From IMG/VR virus record IMGVR_UViG_3300034284_001116, positions 1-46,057 of that record: a stretch of DNA of 46,057 nt. One strand, given 5' to 3'. Position 1 is the first letter of the stretch. The number at the start of each line of letters is the position of its first letter. A model generated the notes under the pieces. That model searched no databases and was not told where the DNA came from. It saw only the letters and a list, made by a program, of their open reading frames with translations. Positions 26,210 through 32,122 of the stretch are shown here, in pieces. The translations under genes and the position numbers were made by a program. Source of the DNA: a virus.

Positions 26210-26837
26210 TAGATTTTAGTGACTCTATTACTTCCCCCCTAATATAAGGATGATCTTCTAATAAAGCACCATTTAATTTGTCGCTACAATCTTCCCATTC
26301 AAATGCATAATTAGCTTTTAATTTTACTTTGGGGTTATTTATCATCTCATGATCATTCGGAGCAGCATCATATATCTTAACAATTTTATTTTTACTAAAT
26401 CTTTTTCCTTGTGGTACTGTTCCCTGTTTAAACTTGGTTATATGAATTAGTTTACCATTCATTTTATGTTGTAACCAAGTACATTCGTCGTCTGGATAAA
26501 CATCATATCGAATATCAGTAATAAACACAACATCAGCTTTACTTTTAACCATACGCTGTGCAACTTTATTAGTCCAGTATGTACCTTCACTGGTTTTACG
26601 CATTACATCACCATAAGCTACTAATAATGGCCTAATAATATTCTTCTCCTCCGTTTTTTCTGTAAAAACATCTATACCCGTCTTGTCTTTAATAAGACTT
26701 TTTAAATCGTTTTTAAGTTCATAAGCAAGAGCAAACTTTTCAGATTTAAGTCCATGTTCTTTTAACACTTTTTGAGCAACTGATGTAAATAAATCTTTAC
26801 CACTACGAGCATATCCTGATATTCCAATTATAGTCAT
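26196..26837 (-). CDS. 1: Deoxynucleoside monophosphate kinase (T4 gp1-like)
   Basis: Phosphorylates dNMPs to dNDPs for phage DNA synthesis. The 213-residue protein starts with IIGISGYARSGKD, a P-loop with G13-K14. LLVAYGDVMRKTSEGTYWTNKVAQRMV and VVFITDIRYD match the T4 gp1 layout (LMQALGTDL...YWVKLFALD, then YYIVPDTRQD). It follows the gp62-like gene by a TAATATG junction and converges on the sugar operon with a 14-bp overlap. Substrate range cannot be told from sequence. Confidence 0.82.
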   Translation of the reverse strand: MTIIGISGYARSGKDLFTSVAQKVLKEHGLKSEKFALAYELKNDLKSLIKDKTGIDVFTEKTEEKNIIRPLLVAYGDVMRKTSEGTYWTNKVAQRMVKSKADVVFITDIRYDVYPDDECTWLQHKMNGKLIHITKFKQGTVPQGKRFSKNKIVKIYDAAPNDHEMINNPKVKLKANYAFEWEDCSDKLNGALLEDHPYIRGEVIESLKSINVI

Positions 26838-26838
26838 A

Positions 26839-27312
26839 TTATGAAAACATCTTTTCTATTTCTTTTTCCGCAAATCCAAATCCTTCAATTAGACTTACTA
26901 AGTCTTTGGTCCCTTGTTCATTTGCCATAAAAACATTATAATAATCAATTGCATCTTTTTGACCGATCTTAAATTTATCACAAATACATGTTAAAATTGT
27001 TTCATTGACATTACCAGTCGATTTTTTAATATATTTAGAAAATCTTCTTCCTTTTGGAACAATTTCAATCAACACTTTGTAGAACTGATCGTTGGGTATA
27101 TTTTGAAAGTATTTGGATAAAAATGCCATTTCTTCAATTACATCAGAATCCATACTCAATACACGTAACAACATATATTTGTTAAATGTAGTCTTTTCCG
27201 AATCAGTAAGAGAACGATAATAATCGGCACTCTTCACTTCCCGAATATGATTGACATGATCAAACAATCCACGGGACTTATTCTTTTCTTCTGTTGTTTT
27301 CTTTTGATTCAT
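26839..27312 (-). CDS. 62: Clamp loader small subunit (T4 gp62-like)
   Basis: The gp62 subunit joins four gp44 subunits to make the T4 clamp loader. Recognition rests on two blocks that line up with T4 gp62: IVPKGRRFSKYIKK (T4 VPRGKRYGKWAK) and KFKIGQKDAIDYYNVF (T4 RYQVNTNDAINYKSIL), at comparable positions, plus TFNKYMLLRVLS near T4 YSKFMVENALS. The protein is 157 residues, somewhat shorter than T4's 187. In T4 the gene is next to 44; here it is about 26 kb away beside dNMP kinase. The 5' end overlaps a small membrane-protein gene. Confidence 0.75.
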   Translation of the reverse strand: MNQKKTTEEKNKSRGLFDHVNHIREVKSADYYRSLTDSEKTTFNKYMLLRVLSMDSDVIEEMAFLSKYFQNIPNDQFYKVLIEIVPKGRRFSKYIKKSTGNVNETILTCICDKFKIGQKDAIDYYNVFMANEQGTKDLVSLIEGFGFAEKEIEKMFS

Positions 27313-27529
27313 TACTTATCATTCTACTACGTCTTTGTAAGATTTCAATTTCTTTTAATTGTCTAGCTCGGTCATTATTCAATAATTCGAAGGCTTCATA
27401 AGTAGCAATTTGAAAATCGTCGAATTTTTTGATTATTTTATAAGACACGAACAAACTTATAAAAGAAAAAGTGGCTGCTAGCAATCCTAGCAGCCACAAC
27501 ATTGTATGATTATGTGATAACGAATCCAT
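27278..27529 (-). CDS. Small single-pass membrane protein
   Basis: An 83-residue protein with one strong transmembrane segment (MLWLLGLLAATFSFISLFV, about residues 10-28), then a charged, helical cytoplasmic tail (AFELLNNDRARQLKEIEILQRR) likely to form a coiled coil. The codons for the membrane segment also form a perfect 11-bp hairpin followed by a T-tract (27461-27497), so transcripts entering from upstream may end here. A weaker inverted repeat covers its start codon. Function unknown. Its 3' end overlaps the gp62-like gene by 35 bp. Confidence 0.65.
   Translation of the reverse strand: MDSLSHNHTMLWLLGLLAATFSFISLFVSYKIIKKFDDFQIATYEAFELLNNDRARQLKEIEILQRRSRMISNESKENNRRKE
27461..27497 (-). 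terminator. Strong intrinsic terminator inside a coding sequence
   Basis: On the minus strand, stem GTGGCTGCTAG / CTAGCAGCCAC (11 perfect pairs, 27471-27481 and 27487-27497) with a 5-nt loop is followed by TTTTTCTTTT (27461-27470). It lies in the 5' third of the small membrane-protein gene and would end transcripts from the promoter at 27845-27873. Confidence 0.75.
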
Positions 27530-27552
27530 ATAAATATATATTTTTTATATGG
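27526..27552 (-). promoter_or_regulatory. Inverted repeat covering a start codon
   Basis: Arms CCATATAAA (27526-27534) and TTTATATGG (27544-27552) are complementary over 9 bp around a 9-nt loop. In the minus-strand mRNA the second arm contains the AUG at 27529, so the hairpin could hide the start codon. It is mostly A-U pairs and therefore weak. Confidence 0.35.
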
Positions 27553-27569
27553 ACTCTATCATCAAAAAA

Positions 27570-27779
27570 TCAAGCTTTGGAATTAAAGCCAGCATTCAAG
27601 ACTTCACGAAGAGCCTTGATCTGACGGCCATCAAGATCAACACGGGTCTTACCACTACGGAGTGTCAAACGTGAAGCCTTCTTGGCCTTCGCTAGCGGAG
27701 TGGATAGATAAATCTCAACGCCAGTGGTATTATGGCCTACGAAGTTAGTCTTGTTACGAGCATTTGTACGTGTATACAT
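27570..27779 (-). CDS. Small basic protein, probably highly expressed
   Basis: A 69-residue basic protein, not recognised. The N-terminal half is polar (TRTNARNKTNFVGHNTTG) and the C-terminal half reads RSGKTRVDLDGRQIKALREVL, ending in a likely helix. Codon use differs sharply from the surroundings: all seven arginines are CGT and six of seven lysines are AAG. It has its own extended -10 promoter, a long A-rich leader with a GAAAG ribosome site, and a strong terminator 73 bp downstream. This fits an abundant early or structural protein; DNA or RNA binding is a guess from charge. Confidence 0.75.
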   Translation of the reverse strand: MYTRTNARNKTNFVGHNTTGVEIYLSTPLAKAKKASRLTLRSGKTRVDLDGRQIKALREVLNAGFNSKA

Positions 27780-27844
27780 ATTATTTTATTACTTTCTTTT
27801 TTGTTTGTTTTTTGTTTCGTTAGCTTCATCACTAACTTAAATTT

Positions 27845-27873
27845 ATCCTACCATCTAATCATTAATCCGTCAA
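27845..27873 (-). promoter_or_regulatory. Extended -10 sigma70-like promoter of the small basic protein
   Basis: Minus strand: -35 TTGACG (27868-27873), 17-bp spacer ending in TGG, -10 TAGGAT (27845-27850). The leader to the ATG at 27779 is about 60 nt, A-rich, and contains a short GTTAG/CTAAC stem. The promoter lies just before the UvdE stop codon region. Confidence 0.6.
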
Positions 27874-27884
27874 CAACTTTTTCA

Positions 27885-28796
27885 TCAAATTTTGAATTCT
27901 TTTTCAAACCGTTCAATAGCATAATCTTTAGCTTTGAACTCAAACTCTACATCAACATCATTTTCAAACAATTCTTTGTGTAAAGTATAAACATAATCTG
28001 AATGTGCTCTATCTGTTGGCCCTGTTTTACCATTGCTATAGTGAAATAACGGTTTATATTTGCCCCAAGTTTCCATACACATTAAGATGGCTTTTTCAGG
28101 AGAAATATTTTCCGGATTATTCAATCTAAAATGATGTGAGTCATAAGTAATAGGGATTCCTGTTTTTTGATAGATCAGATCATAAAGCTTAATTAATCCC
28201 CAACTATTGGGTTTATCTTCTAATTCAAGTACCAAACGAGATTTTACATTGATTGGTAAATTATTGTAGACGTTGATAAAGCGCAAGGCGATATCATTTA
28301 GATTACCCTTATAACAGTTCATATGAATGTTGATCGGAGCTTCATATGTCTGAGGCAATCCCATAGCATCCATCATTTTACCATGAGCTTCCAGTTCAAT
28401 GATTGATTTTTCAACTACAGATTTAGTTGCACTAGCCGGTACAACAAATTGATCAGGATGCGTACTACACCTAATTTTGTTTTTCTTGATAACAGTGTTA
28501 CACAAATCAAATTCTTGTTTGATTGTTGTGTAATTGTAAGTGGTTTCAATAGACAAATTAGCTTCTGGAAGTGTTTCCAATGGCATCATACCGCTGCTAA
28601 TTCGATAATTCCATTTGTTTAAAGCACAATACTCCAACGTTTTACGTGTAACAACCACGTTATTGAGAGTGCGATCAGCTACGATTCGTTCTGCATTTTT
28701 ACGTTCCAACGCAAGAAAACGAGTCTTCGTCATTGTCGAAGCTCGAATTTCTTGTTCTTGAAGTTTGAGTGAAATACAACATAGAGATTTAGTCAT
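27885..28796 (-). CDS. uvdE: UV damage endonuclease (UvdE/UVDE)
   Basis: TIM-barrel endonuclease that nicks DNA 5' to UV photoproducts. From the ATG at 28796 the protein is 303 residues. A GTG 18 bp upstream lies inside the promoter and is rejected. Motifs are NYRISSGMMP, RCSTHPDQFVV (metal histidine), INIHMNCYKGN, LVLELEDKP (metal glutamates), ITYDSHHF (Asp and His ligands), and FHYSNGKTGPTDRAHSDYV near the C-terminus. All expected metal ligands appear present. T4 itself uses the unrelated DenV glycosylase. Own promoter, leaderless by spacing. Confidence 0.92.
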   Translation of the reverse strand: MTKSLCCISLKLQEQEIRASTMTKTRFLALERKNAERIVADRTLNNVVVTRKTLEYCALNKWNYRISSGMMPLETLPEANLSIETTYNYTTIKQEFDLCNTVIKKNKIRCSTHPDQFVVPASATKSVVEKSIIELEAHGKMMDAMGLPQTYEAPINIHMNCYKGNLNDIALRFINVYNNLPINVKSRLVLELEDKPNSWGLIKLYDLIYQKTGIPITYDSHHFRLNNPENISPEKAILMCMETWGKYKPLFHYSNGKTGPTDRAHSDYVYTLHKELFENDVDVEFEFKAKDYAIERFEKEFKI

Positions 28797-28802
28797 TCTA
28801 TG

Positions 28803-28831
28803 TTTATACCACACTTTTTATATTATGTCAA
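28803..28831 (-). promoter_or_regulatory. Extended -10 promoter of uvdE, leaderless architecture
   Basis: Minus strand: perfect -35 TTGACA (28826-28831), 17-bp spacer ending in TGG, -10 TATAAA (28803-28808). Exactly 6 bp separate the -10 from the ATG at 28796, so +1 should fall on the start codon. The -35 overlaps the 3' end of the tail-fibre-like gene. Confidence 0.7.
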
Positions 28832-30177
28832 GTTTCTTCTTTTTTAATTCTATTGTAGAATCGTATATTACCCGGTTCAAAATATTCATTTCCTTTACTA
28901 TCCCAGTAATCTTTAGCTATTTTATCTTTTCTGGTACCAATTACAAGTACATTATAATTTCCAGCAATATTCGTATTAATTGTTACTTGAGTCAACTCTT
29001 CATTAACTGTGCCATATCCAATTCCAAAACAGTTAGTTGGACTTACCCACACTTGATTGTTTTCATTTAAATGCTTATAATAATCTGGTAGATCAATTAT
29101 AGATTGAAGATTTTCGGATGTGGTAGTTATATTATATCTATAAACGTTATCGCCCCTAGTTGGAGATTCTACGAAGCTGTGTCTTAACATCCATCCCATT
29201 TCTTTAGTTGGATCAGGATGTTCAATATCAAAACTACCTCCACCTTTACTTATAGTCCCGACAACCTGTAAGTTTCCTCTCACATAAGTGTTTCCACTCG
29301 CAGATACATAAAATGTAGGGGTCATGCCAGTATTAGCACTGCCCGAACCATAATTAACTAATATTGCGGTAGATCTATTTTCCACAGTTGCTTGAGGACT
29401 CCATGGACCTTCACCACTACCACTAAACATATTTATCTGCAATTTAGCTCTTAAATACTTGTTAAACGATCCGGTTGGTTCATTTGGCGGCTGTACACCT
29501 ATACCAATAGCACCATCTCTAGCTGGCGTATTACCAGCCATATATGGCCAAAAATAAAAACCATTTCTTCTTTGTACCATACCATAAATAATGATATCAT
29601 TAGCTGCCGCGCGAGCTATAACGCCTGAACTAGAAATTTCGTATGATCCAATTGGCATTGTAAATGTTAAACTACCACTTCTATTAGAATAAATAATCCA
29701 TCCGTCACGATTTGGGAAAGCTTCAGAACTATTTAAATTAAACAGACTAATTGCGGCCTGATTATATTGAACGCCTCCACTAGTTGATCCACGACTTGCG
29801 ACGTTTAAATAATTAAACGATAAAGATGATGAAATACTAAGAGATTTTACACCAGAAGTATTGTTATCGAATAATAATCCATCTGCACTTTTTAATCCAG
29901 TTGCATCAAAATAACCCAAACCATTTGTTGTATTTTGTGTAGTTTTTGCTAAAAATGAAGCGGTTGTCGATGTACCTTTAACACTTCCGGTAAACTGTGA
30001 AGCAAATACAGCTCCTTCTTTAGTTATATAAAAGATTGGATTTTTATACCGCTGTAGTTCAAAATATTTTGTTCCAGCCGCAGATGAATCGTTTCCGATT
30101 GGAATGTCCATTTTAATGGCCGGTTTATTATCAGCTTCCAATGATCCCGTTAATGTATCTATATAAGTAAATCCCAT
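28828..30177 (-). CDS. Tail-fibre or other virion structural protein
   Basis: A 449-residue Ser/Gly/Asn-rich protein, the only clear virion-type gene in the window. It has the repeat-like, beta-rich look of trimeric fibres (YITKEGAVFASQFTGSVKG, FYVSASGNTYVRGNLQVVGTISKG). The C-terminal block SFDIEHPDPTKEMGWMLRHSFVESP resembles the conserved tip segment of many phage and bacterial fibre-like proteins (HPxDP...LxHxFVESP). It may bind the host surface. Promoter unclear: TATATATAG lies just upstream of the start. It stands between UvdE and a DUF4338-like gene. Confidence 0.75.
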   Translation of the reverse strand: MGFTYIDTLTGSLEADNKPAIKMDIPIGNDSSAAGTKYFELQRYKNPIFYITKEGAVFASQFTGSVKGTSTTASFLAKTTQNTTNGLGYFDATGLKSADGLLFDNNTSGVKSLSISSSLSFNYLNVASRGSTSGGVQYNQAAISLFNLNSSEAFPNRDGWIIYSNRSGSLTFTMPIGSYEISSSGVIARAAANDIIIYGMVQRRNGFYFWPYMAGNTPARDGAIGIGVQPPNEPTGSFNKYLRAKLQINMFSGSGEGPWSPQATVENRSTAILVNYGSGSANTGMTPTFYVSASGNTYVRGNLQVVGTISKGGGSFDIEHPDPTKEMGWMLRHSFVESPTRGDNVYRYNITTTSENLQSIIDLPDYYKHLNENNQVWVSPTNCFGIGYGTVNEELTQVTINTNIAGNYNVLVIGTRKDKIAKDYWDSKGNEYFEPGNIRFYNRIKKEET

Positions 30178-30218
30178 AATTAACTATATATATCAACCAC
30201 GGGTATTAATTATAATAA

Positions 30219-31403
30219 TTATCTACCAACTTCTTTAAAATATACACTCTTGGCCTCCTCATATGACATTCCAATCATATTGTTGTAAAAATGTATGTTA
30301 GTCTTTAAATTTGATTCACTCTTTAGCTTTTTATATCGTTCTATAGCCTTGGGTACCCACCACTCACAAACAGCTTGAGTGTCACGTTTAAACAAGTCCT
30401 TCATGACTAACTTATCGTCCGTAATCTTGTTTTGTAGATAATCTTTGGTATTTTCATAAAAACAGCTATAATATACCCCGCGTTCATATCCATGTTGATA
30501 ATGACTCTGTTTGATATCACATTTACTAAAAATCATTCCTATTACCCTGCTCTTTGCTCCAGTAACAGGTCCAGACACACCTTCACGTTGGGTCATAGCT
30601 TTATCATATTTCTCCGCACAATTATCTTTTACCCATTCATGCCATACTTTGTAGATATCTTCATCTGGTTTAATAGAAATTTTACCAGCACTACTACCAC
30701 ATTTGTGCCACCATTTCAAACTATTATACATACTATAACTACCATACAACGATGTAGTAGTCATACCAACAAGAGTTTGATTATATAGCTTTTTCCAAAG
30801 ATCACGTACAGTTGATGTTGTAATCATTGCAGCTACTAGTTTACCGCCTAGAAAGTTATAACCGATAGGTTGCGTACTCATAATACAACTTCCAATAGCA
30901 CTATGAGCCAATTTCTTGTCGGAGATTTTATTATCAGTTGTCCAACCCAAATAAGAATCACGATCACTAATAGCAATTACATCGCTGGATACACTAATCG
31001 CACCAATATAACGAGGATTATCTTTGTTTCCATCTGTTACTAGAAATTTAATAAATCTACCGGGAGTTTGATCAAATGACATAGTATGGCCAAAAACACG
31101 AATCAATGTCCAATCTTCATTATCACGTTTTGAATCAACATGAACCAAAGTTGGCTTACATTGTTCTATTTCAGAAATTGTAAGCTTTTCATCATTGAAA
31201 TCAGTAGGAGTCCAAATTTTAGCTTTTACTTCATTCAACTTATTTACAGATCCATCATAAGATTGTACTTCTTGCCATTTCTTATAAAACGTCTGTTCTT
31301 CCACAGACATAGATTTTAGAAAATTAAGATTATCAATTAATTTCTTTTTGTTTGTTTCAAAGTCAAAAGCCTCAATTCCAAAATATTCTTGTAATGCGTC
31401 CAT
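30219..31403 (-). CDS. Possible DUF4338/DruA-like protein
   Basis: A 394-residue protein. The core reads RYIGAISVSSD, SYLGWTTDNK, IGSCIMSTQPIGYNFLGGKLVAAMI, DLWKKLYNQTLVGMTTTSLYG and SLKWWHKCGSSAGKI. This order (GW, a strand with P and G, W..Y, a threonine-rich strand, W..G.S.G) resembles DUF4338, the domain of DruA in the Druantia anti-phage system, which also has phage members. The match is by pattern memory and needs a profile search. The C-terminal part has basic and aromatic residues (RGVYYSCFYENTKDYL). Its promoter lies within the 5' end of the divergent small gene. Confidence 0.55.
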   Translation of the reverse strand: MDALQEYFGIEAFDFETNKKKLIDNLNFLKSMSVEEQTFYKKWQEVQSYDGSVNKLNEVKAKIWTPTDFNDEKLTISEIEQCKPTLVHVDSKRDNEDWTLIRVFGHTMSFDQTPGRFIKFLVTDGNKDNPRYIGAISVSSDVIAISDRDSYLGWTTDNKISDKKLAHSAIGSCIMSTQPIGYNFLGGKLVAAMITTSTVRDLWKKLYNQTLVGMTTTSLYGSYSMYNSLKWWHKCGSSAGKISIKPDEDIYKVWHEWVKDNCAEKYDKAMTQREGVSGPVTGAKSRVIGMIFSKCDIKQSHYQHGYERGVYYSCFYENTKDYLQNKITDDKLVMKDLFKRDTQAVCEWWVPKAIERYKKLKSESNLKTNIHFYNNMIGMSYEEAKSVYFKEVGR

Positions 31404-31413
31404 ATTTATAATT

Positions 31414-31441
31414 AGTATACCATGGCATTTAAAAAAATCAA
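31414..31441 (-). promoter_or_regulatory. Extended -10 promoter of the DUF4338-like gene
   Basis: Minus strand: -35 TTGATT (31436-31441), 16-bp spacer ending in TGG, -10 TATACT (31414-31419). Ten bases separate it from the ATG at 31403. It overlaps the start of the divergent plus-strand gene at 31422. Confidence 0.5.
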
Positions 31442-31667
31442 TCTAAAAGATAAAACATTTTATATATTTGAAATATCCTCTACTAAATTTTTAGTTTTAG
31501 ATAGTGAGATGGATCAACCACTTTATTATGGCAGTTGGAATATGACCTCGGCATACATACGCACTATAAAAGAAAAAGCACCAAAAGCTATTATCAATTA
31601 TTATACAAAAGAAAAAAGCGGATTGCTTAAATACAATCCGCTTTGGTCATATGTACCTAAACCTTAG
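31422..31667 (+). CDS. Small hypothetical protein on the plus strand
   Basis: An 81-residue protein, lone plus-strand gene among minus-strand neighbours. FKKINLKDKTFYIFEISSTKFLVLDSEMDQPLYYGSWNM looks like a small beta-rich domain; not recognised. A TATAAT (31407-31412) lies 9 bp before its ATG but no -35 is visible. Its 3' end carries a perfect 11-bp hairpin that serves as terminator for the convergent gene, with which it overlaps by 4 bp. The coding call is reasonable from sequence character but not secure. Confidence 0.55.
   Translation: MAFKKINLKDKTFYIFEISSTKFLVLDSEMDQPLYYGSWNMTSAYIRTIKEKAPKAIINYYTKEKSGLLKYNPLWSYVPKP
31607..31644 (-). terminator. Strong intrinsic terminator inside the convergent gene
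   Basis: Minus strand: stem AAAGCGGATTG / CAATCCGCTTT (11 perfect pairs, 31615-31625 and 31634-31644), 8-nt loop, followed by TTTTTTCTTTT (31607-31617, partly in the stem). It lies 20 bp beyond the stop of the gene at 31664-32047. In the plus direction there is no useful T-tract. Confidence 0.75.
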
Positions 31668-32047
31668 GCTCCAACAACATTATTTGATACATTAATCTTT
31701 GTCTCTGTACTCTTTCGATCAAAGATATCAACAGTAGTTGGCATATTTGTGATTTTAATTATATTAACAGTTGAAGCATCCTTCAAGATAACTTGACGAC
31801 TCTTTGCTTCCTCAATGTGTTCCTTAGTAGGAGTACCATACACAAATACCAACGTTGGACGACCTTTGCCATTATGTAGAACACCAATCTCAGTGATTTC
31901 TCCACTTTCCATTGCTTTCTTCATACGAACTCGTAGTGTAATTTCTACGAATTCTGGATTATTAGCATTCAACTCTTTAATAGTAAAGACGTTTGAAGGC
32001 CATGTTACTGTTAGGTTTGTCTTATTCTTACGATCTGTCTTTTTCAT
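31664..32047 (-). CDS. Putative winged-helix DNA-binding protein
   Basis: A 127-residue protein. The middle reads FTIKELNANNPEFVEITLRVRMKKAMESGEITEIG...RPTLVFVYG, which fits helix, recognition helix, then two wing strands of a winged helix-turn-helix. The C-terminal tail is Thr/Val rich. It has the best promoter in the window (perfect -35 and -10), a GAAAGGA ribosome site before the ATG, and its own strong terminator, so it is a stand-alone, strongly expressed unit. A transcription-regulator role is inferred from fold and expression signals. Confidence 0.65.
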   Translation of the reverse strand: MKKTDRKNKTNLTVTWPSNVFTIKELNANNPEFVEITLRVRMKKAMESGEITEIGVLHNGKGRPTLVFVYGTPTKEHIEEAKSRQVILKDASTVNIIKITNMPTTVDIFDRKSTETKINVSNNVVGA

Positions 32048-32094
32048 ATTTTATCCTTTCTTGTTTATGTTGTTATAAATTTAACCGTTTATAT

Positions 32095-32122
32095 ATTATA
32101 CCATCTTTATATTATATGTCAA
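32095..32122 (-). promoter_or_regulatory. Consensus promoter of the putative winged-helix gene
   Basis: Minus strand: perfect -35 TTGACA (32117-32122), 16-bp spacer ending in TGG (extended -10), perfect -10 TATAAT (32095-32100). Its -35 overlaps the last codons of the upstream VWA gene. The leader is about 40 nt with a GAAAGGA ribosome-binding site. Confidence 0.8.

Noticed and set aside
26190-26235. Bidirectional terminator between the convergent genes ending at 26196 and 26209
   Set aside because: A 7-bp TAATAGA/TCTATTA stem with a 10-nt loop exists, but neither strand has a T-tract next to it. Too weak to list.
27780-27884. Small RNA gene in the 105-bp gap
   Set aside because: The gap is accounted for by a promoter, an A-rich leader and a ribosome site for the small basic protein. 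No stable extended structure was seen.
30178-30218. tRNA or attachment site in the AT-rich gap before the fibre-like gene
   Set aside because: No cloverleaf, no TTCNANNC loop and no repeated core sequence were found. It is only AT-rich.
31403-31410. T4-type late promoter TATAAATA on the minus strand
   Set aside because: It overlaps the start codon of the gene it would serve, and a better sigma70-like promoter lies just upstream. A TATAAATA at 36304-36311 on the plus strand faces no gene. I found no convincing late promoter in the window.
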